This document shows, piece after piece, positions 23,062 through 30,514 of a DNA stretch of 46,646 nt (its first letter is position 1; the number at the start of each line of letters is the position of its first letter). The DNA is from Xenococcus sp. PCC 7305 (lineage in GTDB: Bacteria > Cyanobacteriota > Cyanobacteriia > Cyanobacteriales > Xenococcaceae): the NCBI RefSeq assembly GCF_000332055.1, contig NZ_ALVZ01000225.1, positions 47,173 through 93,818 on the forward strand, given 5' to 3'. The notes below the pieces were generated by a model that searched no databases, was not told the DNA's origin, and saw only the letters and a program-made list of their open reading frames with translations. Made by a program: the position numbers and the translations under genes.

Positions 23062-23403
23062 ATGAAATCAAAGCTAGAAACTAGTATCGCAAGTAAATTT
23101 ATCTCGACCAAAGTAAATTCGATTGCCATAGCGATCGCAAATCTATTACTAGAACTATCAATAAACGAAATTAGTACATTTAGTACTTCACAAGTTCTTG
23201 CTAACTGGGAAGTTAAAATTGTGAACAAACCACTTCAATTAGAAATATGGTTTCCAGTAATTGACTTGCTGATTGCCGTTACAGAAAGTGGCAAACTGCT
23301 TTTAAATTTAGCCGAAAATGATTTTACAGAAATCGATCTCGGTGTTTTAGTAAATGTGTATCGCAACAAGGTTAACCATTATTCGATCACCAAAAATTCT
23401 TGA
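23062..23403 (+). CDS. Unknown 113-residue protein
   Basis: GGAGAAAAGAAG before ATG 23062 is a strong ribosome binding site. The product is Leu/Ile/Ser-rich with amphipathic helices (IAIANLLLELSINEISTFST; FPVIDLLIAVTESGKLLLNL), with no clear membrane span or motif. It is the last gene of the plus-strand block and converges with the small terminase gene. Confidence 0.65.
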   Translation: MKSKLETSIASKFISTKVNSIAIAIANLLLELSINEISTFSTSQVLANWEVKIVNKPLQLEIWFPVIDLLIAVTESGKLLLNLAENDFTEIDLGVLVNVYRNKVNHYSITKNS

Positions 23404-23453
23404 CTACATTTCAATATAAACATTTTGTTCGACAAGGCGATATACCCTGAGCA

Positions 23454-24053
23454 CTAAGCCTCTCCCTCTACCGCTTCTTGTAGTTCTGCCAAATAATTTT
23501 TTTCAACAACAACATAATCAAGCTTTTCGACTTCCGCGATCGCGGCATTAGGATTAATGTGGAACGGCATCCCCAACAACCTTTCTTTCCCTTTAAGAGA
23601 TCTATCTTGTACCTTGCTCCAGTAGTCTAGCGAGACAGAGCTAAATTTCTCAATTCTTGACTCGATCTCTTGTTTTTCCTCTTCATCAGAAGCCTCAAGC
23701 CTTTTGCTTTTTAGCTCTTTTAATTTATCAAGTTTATATTCTCCGTACTCTGTGGCTATTTCAGCGTAAACATTGTAGGCGTGAATATGAGTTTTTTGAG
23801 CTTCGACAATATCTTGAGCGAGCCTAGTACTTTTTTGTTCAATAACCTTTTCAGTGGTCTTTTGAACCATCCTTGTCCGATAGGCGTCTCTTTGGTCTTT
23901 CCATCGTCCGTTTGGATCTTTGCCGCTCCACTTCTTAAGTGTACTTGGGGCAAAGGATGTGGCCTCTGCTAATGTATCAAAAGTATAGTCTTCTTCGGAC
24001 TCCACATAAAGCCTTCTGGCTTCTTCTGGTGTGCAAGTTCCTTTTTTATTCAC
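23454..24053 (-). CDS. Phage terminase small subunit-like protein
   Basis: This 199-residue protein starts at GTG 24053. The N-terminus has a helix-turn-helix typical of small terminases (TPEEARRLYVESEEDYTFDT, LAEATSFAPSTLKKWSGKD, WKDQRDAYRTRM). A helical middle follows (oligomerisation region) and a C-terminus that may contact the large subunit. Small terminases recognise phage DNA for packaging. The large subunit, portal and capsid genes are not in the window. The call is by pattern; DNA-binding proteins of other phage roles can look similar. Confidence 0.6.
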   Translation of the reverse strand: MNKKGTCTPEEARRLYVESEEDYTFDTLAEATSFAPSTLKKWSGKDPNGRWKDQRDAYRTRMVQKTTEKVIEQKSTRLAQDIVEAQKTHIHAYNVYAEIATEYGEYKLDKLKELKSKRLEASDEEEKQEIESRIEKFSSVSLDYWSKVQDRSLKGKERLLGMPFHINPNAAIAEVEKLDYVVVEKNYLAELQEAVEGEA

Positions 24054-24093
24054 ATCCGCGATCGCGCTTCACAACAACTTCATATTAACTCAG

Positions 24094-24354
24094 CTAATCC
24101 AAGGCTCCATTTGCGATCGCACTTAAGCCTTGAGAATAGACACTTATTCTATCAATTACATATCTGCGATCGCAAATGGTCTTATCGTCAATTTCCGAGT
24201 TGACAAAGCAGTCTGTTAGCTTGTCTGGATCGCCTTCTGAGCCCAGGCAGGAAAAGCTTACTGGGGAGCCGTCTTCGTTCAAATCATCGGACACGATCGC
24301 GGCTAAGGGCTGGCAACAATCCAAGCCGCGCATACATTTTTCAGGGAGCCTCAT
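24094..24354 (-). CDS. Unknown Cys-containing small protein
   Basis: This 86-residue acidic protein has seven cysteines (CMRGLDCC, CLGSEG, DCF, ICDRR) without a clear zinc-binding spacing. Its ATG overlaps the stop of the upstream membrane protein (ATGA), so they are coupled. The family is not recognised. Confidence 0.6.
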   Translation of the reverse strand: MRLPEKCMRGLDCCQPLAAIVSDDLNEDGSPVSFSCLGSEGDPDKLTDCFVNSEIDDKTICDRRYVIDRISVYSQGLSAIANGALD

Positions 24355-24572
24355 GAGGATTCTTTTTCAAGTACAAGTTCGGTTAACTTTGAGTTGGCAG
24401 CAGCTAAAGTATCAAGTCTACCAGAAAGATAGGCGATTTTTTCGTCCTGTCTTTTGTCCACGGCTTGCTGAGCGTTTTCTAATTTTCTTACAATCCCAAA
24501 GACCTTAACGATAGTGGCAAAAAGAACTGATACAGCCCCCGCGATCGCAGCCCATTCTAAAATTGACGCCAT
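24351..24572 (-). CDS. Small membrane protein with coiled coil (holin-like)
   Basis: The start is taken at ATG 24572 (MASILEWAAIAGAV); a GTG at 24581 would add three residues. The 73-residue product has one N-terminal transmembrane helix (AAIAGAVSVLFATIVKVFGI) and a charged coiled coil (LENAQQAVDKRQDEKIAYLS). It mirrors the XhlA-like gene at 561, with the membrane segment at the other end. With the neighbouring two-helix protein it could form a holin/antiholin pair. Confidence 0.6.
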   Translation of the reverse strand: MASILEWAAIAGAVSVLFATIVKVFGIVRKLENAQQAVDKRQDEKIAYLSGRLDTLAAANSKLTELVLEKESS

Positions 24573-24615
24573 AATAAACACCTAAAACTTTAAGACAATT
24601 GTAGCAACCAAGCCA

Positions 24616-24900
24616 TCAGAGGTTATGCCCCCCCAGGTATTCATCTTGACCTCTAGGCAAAAAAGACCCCGTAGGTTTATCCATATTTTGCTCTGCCACC
24701 TTTTGGAGAGCCTTAGGAGCAAAGGCCCCGATCGCAAATAAGACCGCCATCTCCGTTCCAATATGACTATCCTTCATTACAGCAACCCCGCCAAAGGCGA
24801 TCGCCGCAAACAGAGATAAAAGGCACATTAGCCTCATCTGACTATAATTTCCGTTGTCCTCTTGAAGGAACCCGACTTTTTTTGGTTTGGAGGCTGCCAT
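24616..24900 (-). CDS. Probable holin-type two-helix membrane protein
   Basis: This 94-residue protein has two hydrophobic segments (MRLMCLLSLFAAIAFGGVAV and EMAVLFAIGAFAPKALQKVA) separated by a short loop (MKDSHIG), and a polar C-terminus ending RGQDEYLGGHNL. This fits small phage holins that form membrane lesions for endolysin release. It is directly downstream of the TnpB element, whose reading frame ends 12 bp before this start codon. Confidence 0.55.
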   Translation of the reverse strand: MAASKPKKVGFLQEDNGNYSQMRLMCLLSLFAAIAFGGVAVMKDSHIGTEMAVLFAIGAFAPKALQKVAEQNMDKPTGSFLPRGQDEYLGGHNL

Positions 24901-24912
24901 TTTCTTCTTTAG

Positions 24913-26409
24913 CTAAACACTTTGTTCTGGTATCAAAACATTTTCTGCTACAGTTGTCTTCATAAAAAGAGATTTACAATTTTTTCTCCTCTTGCTTCGC
25001 CATGGTGATGCTCCCACACCGTAGCGATAGCTCGGTGTGGGCTTCCCGGTAGCCCATAATTGATGAGCTAAGAGAACTTCCTTCGAGGTACTGTCGGTAG
25101 CAGAATTGGTTACTACCGGATTCCCTCTACGGCGTTTTATAGTTGGGAACACATCCAGCCCAACTCTTTTGATATTTATCCCCGCATTGATATCGCGGTC
25201 TATCAAAAGCTTTAATTCTTCATCCCAATATTCTCGAATACTACAATCGGTGAAAATAAAATCATCACGATAACTTAGTAATTGAGAAGTATATGCGGGA
25301 TTCACTTCTTTAACTATCGCACCAGCTTTTCCAGCTTTGTACTCTAGTATTTTGAAAAATTGACCAAATCCGGCATCAGCCCAGGACAGATTTAATCCAG
25401 ACTTTGCCGATTGCCCATTGGGAATATATTTCCCGTTATCATCAGTTTTTGGTTTGTTCCTTCGGCTTAATCCTTTGAGGTTGAGCTTTTCGTGAAAGAA
25501 AACTTGTTTCCCTGTATCTAGTAGAGCTTGAGCGGTATTGTAAGCATGGTCTTTTCTGGAGCGAGCAATTCTTTGGTGTAATCTTGCTTCTTTTTTAGCA
25601 AGCTTTCGCCGAGATTTGCTACCTTTAGTTTTCTGTGATTTTCTTTGAGAAACTTTAGCAAGCCTGGTTTTGGCTTTGCGAAATGATTTTAAGCTGGGCA
25701 GCTTGGCCCCTTCAGAAGTAGCCAGATAATCACTTTCATGAAGCACCGCATCCATGCCCATTGAGTTTTCCCAAGTGGGAATAATATCAGCTTTAAAATC
25801 GGGAATGATATCATCTTGCAGCCTTAAGTTGATATACCAGCCATCAGTCTTCTTGATCACTTGAGCAGACTTTAGGGTTACTCCATCGGGCAATGGGCGA
25901 TGATGACGAAGTTTAATAAGCCCCATCTTTGGTAGAGAGATATAGAGAAACTTCCCGCCCACAGAACAAGAATGTAGTTTAACTCCCTCAAATACCATTG
26001 AGCGAAAACGGGCTTGATTCTTGAACCTCGGTTTTCCACTGCGTTTCCCATTCTTGTCCCCAGCAATAAATCTCTTAAATGCTAGTTGAACTCGCTTACC
26101 GACTTCTTGTAATGTATTTGCTGGTACAGAAGAAAAATCCAGTAACTCCCCACTCCAGCCCACAGCAACCAAGTCTTGCTTAAGGATAGGAAGCTGTTTT
26201 TTCTGCCCATAAAATTCGGGCTTATCTTTGAGCTCTGGCAGATGGCAAACCAAGGGGCATCTATCTATATAGCTACGATTTCGCTCCCACCAATCAAACC
26301 TTTCTCCGAGTTGACGGTTATACCAATAGCGACAAACACGAAGCCAGTCATTGAAGATTAGCTTTTGCTCTGTGGTTGGGTTGAGTCGATATTGGTAGTT
26401 ATAGATCAT
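24913..26409 (-). CDS. tnpB: TnpB RNA-guided nuclease (IS200/IS605 family)
   Basis: The start is ATG 26409 (MIYNYQYRLNPTTEQK), typical of TnpB. RuvC residues are present: D220 (SMGMDAV), E307 (FFHEKLNLKG) and D406 (IDRDINAGINIKRVG). The usual zinc ribbon between E and the last D is missing: this segment (YTSQLLSYRDDFIFTDCSIR) keeps only one Cys. TnpB cuts DNA under guidance of an omegaRNA made from the element's right end. The frame does not stop before the right-end hairpins (25013-25055) but runs through them (ATGKPTPSYRYGVGAS) and into flanking DNA, giving 498 residues. No intact tnpA accompanies it. The 5' flank carries a phage promoter-type repeat. Confidence 0.88.
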   Translation of the reverse strand: MIYNYQYRLNPTTEQKLIFNDWLRVCRYWYNRQLGERFDWWERNRSYIDRCPLVCHLPELKDKPEFYGQKKQLPILKQDLVAVGWSGELLDFSSVPANTLQEVGKRVQLAFKRFIAGDKNGKRSGKPRFKNQARFRSMVFEGVKLHSCSVGGKFLYISLPKMGLIKLRHHRPLPDGVTLKSAQVIKKTDGWYINLRLQDDIIPDFKADIIPTWENSMGMDAVLHESDYLATSEGAKLPSLKSFRKAKTRLAKVSQRKSQKTKGSKSRRKLAKKEARLHQRIARSRKDHAYNTAQALLDTGKQVFFHEKLNLKGLSRRNKPKTDDNGKYIPNGQSAKSGLNLSWADAGFGQFFKILEYKAGKAGAIVKEVNPAYTSQLLSYRDDFIFTDCSIREYWDEELKLLIDRDINAGINIKRVGLDVFPTIKRRRGNPVVTNSATDSTSKEVLLAHQLWATGKPTPSYRYGVGASPWRSKRRKNCKSLFMKTTVAENVLIPEQSV

Positions 26410-26422
26410 GGCTGGAGCGAAG
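25003..26422 (-). mobile_element. IS605-type element carrying tnpB only (ends approximate)
   Basis: The right end is inferred from paired hairpins at 25013-25055 and the GAGCATCAC sequence just beyond them. The left end is placed between the tnpB start and the 54-bp phage-like repeat at 26423. No tnpA gene is present. Exact ends cannot be fixed without comparison to other copies. Confidence 0.6.
25013..25055 (-). ncRNA. Putative omegaRNA scaffold at the right end of the TnpB element
   Basis: Read on the minus strand: GGGCTACCGGGAAGCCC forms a short hairpin (25055-25039) that overlaps a second one made of CCCACACCG and CGGTGTGGG around an 11-nt loop (25041-25013), followed by GAGCATCACC. This is the usual arrangement at IS605 right ends, where the omegaRNA ends and the guide begins in flanking DNA. 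The guide would thus start near 25002 and read toward 24980. Confidence 0.6.
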
Positions 26423-26476
26423 ATTAGTACTCTAAACAAATTTTTTAGAACTCCAAACAAAATAGGCAAACAAAAC
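26423..26476 (-). repeat. 54-bp repeat upstream of tnpB, paired with 826-879
   Basis: On the minus strand this matches the KilA-N upstream region at 45 of 54 positions, ending in GAGTACTAAT where the other has GAGTACTGAT. It contains TGTTTGGAGTTCTAAAAAAT and TTTGTTTAGAG. Homology stops close to the tnpB start, as if the TnpB element had inserted just downstream of a phage promoter. Confidence 0.65.
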
Positions 26477-26498
26477 TATTAGGTAATACACAGAAAAA

Positions 26499-26756
26499 TT
26501 ACTTACTTGTGTCAGGGATGAATTCCATCAAATCACCAGGCTGACAATTTAGGGCCAAACAATACTTCATCAACGTCTCTGCGTCTAGCCGTGACGGGCG
26601 ATTTAATGTGTTCAAGTGCTTAGAAATGGTTGCTCTGTGTAAGCCAGTTCTTTTAATAAGTTCGCTTACGCTTACCTCTCTTTCCGCCATAACGACTTTA
26701 AGTCGCCATTTTATCCTCATGAGAAGACGATCTAGATTATTTAGTTGCGCTTCCAT
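26499..26756 (-). CDS. XRE-family repressor
   Basis: The start is taken at ATG 26756 (MEAQLNNLDRLLMRIKWRL); TTG 26783 and ATG 26720 are alternatives. The 85-residue product has a typical Cro/CI helix-turn-helix: RLKVVMAEREVSVSELIKRT, GLHRATISKHLNTLNRPSRL, and YCLALNCQPGDLMEFIP. It is divergent from the gene at 26989 and probably represses that promoter through the inverted repeat at 26889-26899. The pairing with the paralogue of the left-edge gene suggests a lysogeny or maintenance switch. Confidence 0.88.
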   Translation of the reverse strand: MEAQLNNLDRLLMRIKWRLKVVMAEREVSVSELIKRTGLHRATISKHLNTLNRPSRLDAETLMKYCLALNCQPGDLMEFIPDTSK

Positions 26757-26876
26757 CTTATTCTTTAATCTTTTCGGTGACAATATTGGCTTTATGCTTC
26801 AAATGTACACCAAAAAGAATATTTAGTCAATAAGTAGATTTACAAAAACGTAATGCATAATTAATTTGCTTTTATC

Positions 26877-26905
26877 TTGACTTTTGAAGTCGAATCGACG
26901 ACAAT
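26877..26905 (+). promoter_or_regulatory. Sigma70-type promoter with operator in the spacer
   Basis: TTGACT (26877-26882), 17-nt spacer, GACAAT (26900-26905). The spacer contains GTCGA-A-TCGAC (26889-26899), an 11-bp palindrome well placed for a repressor. It drives the gene at 26989 and faces the XRE gene. Confidence 0.62.
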
Positions 26906-26988
26906 AATAATAACAAGCAAAACAAAAGCGATCGCCTCTCCCGCAAAAGAAAAAACGATCGCCTTCATCAAAACTAATTAAATATATT

Positions 26989-27306
26989 ATGTCACAACAA
27001 CTACTCGAACCTCAAGCGCCTTCATCAGGATTTAATGCTCTAGCCTTCGAGCTTAAGCATTACGAAGACTATCAAAGGCTAAACACTCCCTATTACGAAG
27101 TTATTGGTCGTTTTGACCATAACGACGGAATTCATAAATTTCTCCTTTTGGCTGATTGTTTCCAGGCTGGCGAATATTACAAAGATCCCTGGGGCTCCGA
27201 TTGGATTGGCAAGTCTTTCTGCAACGGCAATAGCAAAGAAGTTCTTTTCTCCACTAGAGATTTGGCTGTTGCTTATTTAAAACGCCAGTACGCAGCATCT
27301 TGTTAA
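26989..27306 (+). CDS. Unknown phage protein under XRE control, paralogue of the left-edge gene
   Basis: This 105-residue protein (MSQQLLEPQAPSSGFNAL..., HYEDYQRLNTPYYEVIGRFD) has a mixed alpha/beta composition with conserved aromatic residues. Its N-terminal 32 residues match the truncated gene at 1-97. Both copies have a sigma70 promoter with a different palindromic operator and a divergent HTH-like gene. No domain was recognised. A terminator-like hairpin follows. Confidence 0.75.
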   Translation: MSQQLLEPQAPSSGFNALAFELKHYEDYQRLNTPYYEVIGRFDHNDGIHKFLLLADCFQAGEYYKDPWGSDWIGKSFCNGNSKEVLFSTRDLAVAYLKRQYAASC

Positions 27307-27316
27307 TTGTCCAGCT

Positions 27317-27341
27317 CGCCATTTAATTGGCGGGTATTTTT
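27317..27341 (+). terminator. Rho-independent-like terminator
   Basis: CGCCA and TGGCG (27317-27332) form a short stem around a 6-nt loop, followed by GGTATTTTTATT. It lies 10 nt after the stop codon of the gene at 26989. The stem is only 5 bp, so the call is moderate. Confidence 0.45.
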
Positions 27342-27364
27342 ATTATTTATTTGGAGAAAAGACC

Positions 27365-27565
27365 ATGAAAGTCCAACAGGGGAATGTATCGACATTGAAC
27401 TATAGATTAATTTCAAAGCTTAAAATGATTCAAAAATCTCTTGCTCTTGATGAATTGGAAATTGAAGGGTTCGAGGATCACTATGGGGTTGAGATTCAAG
27501 AAGTATTGGATATTAATAGGCAAATATTTAACGCTCATTTAAAGGGGAAAGTCGGCCTCAAGTAG
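27365..27565 (+). CDS. Small unknown protein
   Basis: A good ribosome binding site (GGAGAAAAG) precedes ATG 27365. The 66-residue helical protein (MKVQQGNVSTLNYRLISKL, ALDELEIEGFEDHYGVEIQE) shows no known motif. The IS200 element begins immediately after its stop codon, so its original 3' context may have been disrupted. Confidence 0.6.
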   Translation: MKVQQGNVSTLNYRLISKLKMIQKSLALDELEIEGFEDHYGVEIQEVLDINRQIFNAHLKGKVGLK

Positions 27566-27573
27566 TTAACCAC

Positions 27574-27606
27574 GCACCTGTCCCTAGGAGGGCTGGGGAC
27601 AGGTGC
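27574..27606 (+). repeat. IS200 left-end hairpin
   Basis: GCACCTGTCCC (27574-27584) pairs perfectly with GGGACAGGTGC (27596-27606). In IS200 this structure is bound by TnpA and also limits translation of tnpA. Confidence 0.75.
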
Positions 27607-27625
27607 AAGCTTCTTAGAGGTTACG

Positions 27626-28043
27626 ATGGAAAATAATTTTGTTTCTCGTGGGCGTTCTATATCAGGCTTAAAAGCTCATCTGGTCTTAACCACCAAGTAC
27701 AGGCGCAAAGTGCTTAATGCCTCAATGATCGACAGGCTCCACGAAATATTTAAAGCTTTGCTCGATAAATGGGATTGCAAAATAGTCGAATTTAATGGAG
27801 AAAGAGACCATATTCATCTATTGCTTCAATACCATCCAGAAATACATTTAAGCAAGGTTAATTAACAATCTTAAAAGCGTTTCTAGTCGCAGGTTAAGAC
27901 AAGAATTTTTGCCAATGTTAAAGAAAACGTATTATCGCAAAAAAGTACTTTGGAATAGCAGCTATTTTCTTGCCTCATGTGGCGGAGTAACAATTTCAAC
28001 TTTGCGGAAATACATTGAGAACCAAGGCAGACCAACCAATTAA
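27626..28043 (+). pseudogene. tnpA: Frameshifted IS200 Y1 transposase
   Basis: The first frame (27626-27865) encodes 79 residues with the HUH motif (RDHIHLLLQ) and ends prematurely after HPEIHLSK. One extra G at about 27857 (AAG-G-TTA) moves the remainder to another frame, which continues LINNLKSVSSRRLRQEF, YYRKKVLWNSSYFLAS and TLRKYIENQGRPTN to 28043. The catalytic tyrosine is expected in KYIENQ, downstream of the shift, so the short product should be inactive. Removing that one base restores a protein of about 138 residues. Confidence 0.88.
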
Positions 28044-28046
28044 AGA

Positions 28047-28100
28047 CTGGCATTCATCCCACGTCTGTACCCGATAGGGGCAGCGTGGGATGAATGCCAG
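28047..28100 (+). repeat. IS200 right-end hairpin
   Basis: CTGGCATTCATCCCACG (28047-28063) pairs perfectly with CGTGGGATGAATGCCAG (28084-28100); a CCC/GGG pair lies in the loop. It starts 4 nt after the tnpA stop. Confidence 0.78.
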
Positions 28101-28131
28101 CAGAGCTAAATCTACAGCATGGTTTTTCCTC

Positions 28132-28164
28132 TTTCGATACAATGGGACAAAGATTGTATCGAAA
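28132..28164. promoter_or_regulatory. 12-bp perfect inverted repeat before the secreted-protein gene
   Basis: TTTCGATACAAT (28132-28143) and ATTGTATCGAAA (28153-28164) are separated by 9 nt and end 2 bp before ATG 28167. TACAAT could be a -10 element, making this an operator, or the RNA could fold over the start codon. The IS200 element lies just upstream and may have replaced the native -35 region. Confidence 0.5.
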
Positions 28165-28166
28165 CT

Positions 28167-29054
28167 ATGTTAGCTATCTTTCTTGCTTTCTGGGGGCTTA
28201 CTGCCCTTGCTGACGTGGCCCTAGCCGATGGCCCAATAGTCCTCGAATGCAGCTCAGAGCTCTTGGAACCACAGTTTGATTTTATAGATGATTGCCCAGA
28301 AGCCGCGATCGCCAGGCAAATAAACTTAAAATCCCAGCCAGATATAGATCCGTGTAAAAGTTTACTTGGGGTAAGACAAATTTTCCCTGACTGCGATGTC
28401 CAAGAAAAAAAACTATTGGATATTCAATTTCAAGGAAAATATTTAGATGCTCTTAAGATTTTTTCTGACCGCGCCTTCTTACAGGAAATACTAGACCAGG
28501 CAGACCCTCCTGTAGCAGAACACACCATTGTAGCTATCACAACCCCTTATTCTTGTTCCGATATTTTTGTTTCAAGCGATCTTTCTCTGCAAGTCCCAGT
28601 GACTCCTACCTGCGGGATTACTAGGTCAGCCTATGTAAACACCTTTGAGATTACGCTAAAAAACCCTATCCATGAAAGCGCGATCGCTATCCAAAGGTAC
28701 CTTGAGGGATTACCTATAGTTATCGAAAACGAACTTAAGGTTGACATACTTAACAGAAACAGCCTTTTCTTCTCTCTGACCAGGAATCGCGGAATAAAAG
28801 GAGGAATACTTAACGGGGCTTTTTGCGAGACTATTAGTATTTTTTTGAGCATAGACAATGATAGTCGGATTGCAGTATTCGTAGTTGAGGGCGATCATGC
28901 TCAACCCAACACGCCAAACCCTTTTACTGAAACATGCCCCAAAGACCCCGCTCGCTATAGCTCGACTAATGCCCGTAAACCAAACGAGGTTTCTGATTTT
29001 GCGAATCGACTCAGGAGGGAATTCAATACAGAAAGAGAAGAGGTACTGAATTGA
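28167..29054 (+). CDS. Secreted protein of unknown function
   Basis: The start is taken at ATG 28167 because it opens with a signal-peptide-like sequence (MLAIFLAFWGLTALADVALA, with cleavage likely after ADVALA). An upstream ATG at 28119 would put 16 residues encoded by the inverted repeat ahead of it. The mature part (about 275 residues) has several cysteines (VLECSSEL, DDCPEAA, DPCKSLL, DCDVQE, YSCSD), suggesting disulfides in the periplasm. No domain was recognised. It heads a run of genes on the same strand that includes a membrane protein, a lipase and an endolysin, and is probably part of a cell-envelope or lysis module. Confidence 0.65.
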   Translation: MLAIFLAFWGLTALADVALADGPIVLECSSELLEPQFDFIDDCPEAAIARQINLKSQPDIDPCKSLLGVRQIFPDCDVQEKKLLDIQFQGKYLDALKIFSDRAFLQEILDQADPPVAEHTIVAITTPYSCSDIFVSSDLSLQVPVTPTCGITRSAYVNTFEITLKNPIHESAIAIQRYLEGLPIVIENELKVDILNRNSLFFSLTRNRGIKGGILNGAFCETISIFLSIDNDSRIAVFVVEGDHAQPNTPNPFTETCPKDPARYSSTNARKPNEVSDFANRLRREFNTEREEVLN

Positions 29055-29497
29055 ATCCAGTTAGACTGCTTTTGGTTATATGCGTCATACTTTTTGGCAA
29101 TTACCTTTTTGCTCTTGCCGCTTGCGGACTGGCTTTTGCCAGAGGCTACTACACAGGCGAAGAATTTCTTGATGTTTTTTTGGTGACCACTGCTTTTATT
29201 GGGATTATAAGCGGCAATGCCTATCGCTTTTTTTCCGAGAACAAAGAAAAAGATTTTAGCCGAATAACCAAAAGATTTAACTTTATTTTTGTATCTGTTG
29301 CTATTTTAATCTGCCTTTTTTCCTCTGCCTGGTTTGACCTAGGGATTTACTTTAGCCTTATCGGCGTCCTGTCAGAAACAGGAACCAAGCTTTATTTTGT
29401 TTTTTACGAGCTAATGGGAGGCGCTGCTTTAGGAACTTATTTACTGCCCGACATTTGGCTTTCTCTAAAAAAAATGAAGAAGGATGAGCTTATTTGA
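29051..29497 (+). CDS. Four-helix membrane protein
   Basis: The TTG start at 29051 overlaps the previous stop (TTGA). The 148-residue product has about four hydrophobic spans (RLLLVICVILFGNYLFALAA; VFLVTTAFIGIISGNAY; FNFIFVSVAILICLFSSAWF; a final one near MGGAALGTYLLPDIW). The C-terminus is basic. No known family is evident; a holin or envelope role is possible from its neighbours. Confidence 0.65.
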   Translation: MNPVRLLLVICVILFGNYLFALAACGLAFARGYYTGEEFLDVFLVTTAFIGIISGNAYRFFSENKEKDFSRITKRFNFIFVSVAILICLFSSAWFDLGIYFSLIGVLSETGTKLYFVFYELMGGAALGTYLLPDIWLSLKKMKKDELI

Positions 29498-30128
29498 AAT
29501 TGCCCAACAAATAACTGACAAGATGAGGCTTTTAAGAGCCAAGGCCCTTCCTCCTGCTGGATTAAGCCTGATCCGAACCCCCTTAGGTCTTGACGGATTG
29601 GCAGGGCATCATCAAGGATCGGCCTATCTTTGTTTTGAAGGCTCAAACGAAATTCTCGATTGGAAAGTCAACCTGGACTTTGAATGCGATCGCGAAGGAT
29701 TTCACAAGGGATTCCGGCAGAGTTATAAAATAGCTCGCCGCGACATTTGGCTTAAACTCTTTGCCATTGATATCTGGGACGAATCTTTTGCAGCTAAGAC
29801 CCTAACTCAAGCAAGGAAATATAAAGAGAAAAATAAATCTATTTATATTGGAGGCTACTCCAACGGAGGCGCGATCGCATTACTCGCAGCCTTAGACTTT
29901 TCCAAGCAAGGGTTTAAAGTCAATCTTGTAACCTGGGGACAACCTAAAATCATGAGTCGTCCCCCAGAGACTTCGATCCATAGATATATTAGAGTCGCTA
30001 ATCCCTTTGACCCTGTTGTTCACTTGCCTTTCGGCCTTATTCATCAAGGGCAGTTGGTTCGCAAGTTTTGGTGGGGCTTTCCTCATCAGTTTCCAAAATA
30101 TATTGGGCTTCCTGAACAAGTCGTCTAG
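29484..30128 (+). CDS. Class 3-type lipase (alpha/beta hydrolase)
   Basis: This 214-residue protein overlaps the membrane protein gene by 14 bp. It shows the class 3 lipase order: AYLCFEGSNEILDWKVNLD (oxyanion region), GFRQSYK, nucleophile elbow IYIGGYSNGGA (S126), NLVTWGQPKI, acidic residue in RVANPFDPVVHLP (D176) and H201 in GFPHQFPKY. It should cleave ester bonds in lipids. Its triad spacing (S to D 50 residues) equals that of the hydrolase-like domain in the tape measure protein. No signal peptide is seen. Placed next to an endolysin it may help break the cell envelope. Confidence 0.85.
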   Translation: MSLFEIAQQITDKMRLLRAKALPPAGLSLIRTPLGLDGLAGHHQGSAYLCFEGSNEILDWKVNLDFECDREGFHKGFRQSYKIARRDIWLKLFAIDIWDESFAAKTLTQARKYKEKNKSIYIGGYSNGGAIALLAALDFSKQGFKVNLVTWGQPKIMSRPPETSIHRYIRVANPFDPVVHLPFGLIHQGQLVRKFWWGFPHQFPKYIGLPEQVV

Positions 30129-30160
30129 AGTACAATACAAAAAACAAGCTGAGCGTTACT

Positions 30161-30514
30161 ATGCCAAGCAGAAAGCAGATTGAGAATAGCCAAAAATACG
30201 GGTTGGTTACAGGGCAAAATCGGCTACCAAAAAGAAGTTTTGACCCTCAGACGATAACCATTGAAACTCCTAGGCAGCTAAAGCTTCAAGACTGCGAAGA
30301 CTTTCCCTCCCGCGATCGCTATATTGCCTGGATCAAGTCCGATTCTCTCGTTGAGATTACACCAAACGACGAAGGTTACTGGGTAAAGGTTTACTGGAAA
30401 GGCGATCGCAACAAACCAGTCTATGAAGAGCTACTAGACAAGAATTACCAAGTACTAACCCAAGCGCACATCCCCCTTGCAGAAAATGTCAAATTTAGAC
30501 CTCCAGGTAATTAA
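30161..30514 (+). CDS. Unknown phage protein
   Basis: This 117-residue, beta-rich, basic protein (RSFDPQTITIETPRQLKLQD; YIAWIKSDSLVEITPNDEGY) resembles a small SH3-like or OB-like domain, which was not confirmed. Its last 29 bases overlap the endolysin start at ATG 30486, so expression is coupled. TACAAT upstream of it may be a -10 element. Confidence 0.6.
   Translation: MPSRKQIENSQKYGLVTGQNRLPKRSFDPQTITIETPRQLKLQDCEDFPSRDRYIAWIKSDSLVEITPNDEGYWVKVYWKGDRNKPVYEELLDKNYQVLTQAHIPLAENVKFRPPGN

Larger units (their letters stand above)
27566..28105 (+). mobile_element. IS200-type element with decayed transposase
   Basis: The left end has an 11-bp hairpin (GCACCTGTCCC / GGGACAGGTGC, 27574-27606) and the right end a 17-bp perfect hairpin (28047-28100). 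Between them is a single tnpA. This hairpin-flanked, tnpA-only layout is that of the IS200 group of IS200/IS605. Ends are approximate because the group makes no target duplications. Confidence 0.8.

Noticed and set aside
23425-23447. A seventh TGTTC-N10-ACTAAAAT promoter
   Set aside because: TGTTC is present, but the second box reads GATATACC and no gene lies suitably downstream on that strand.
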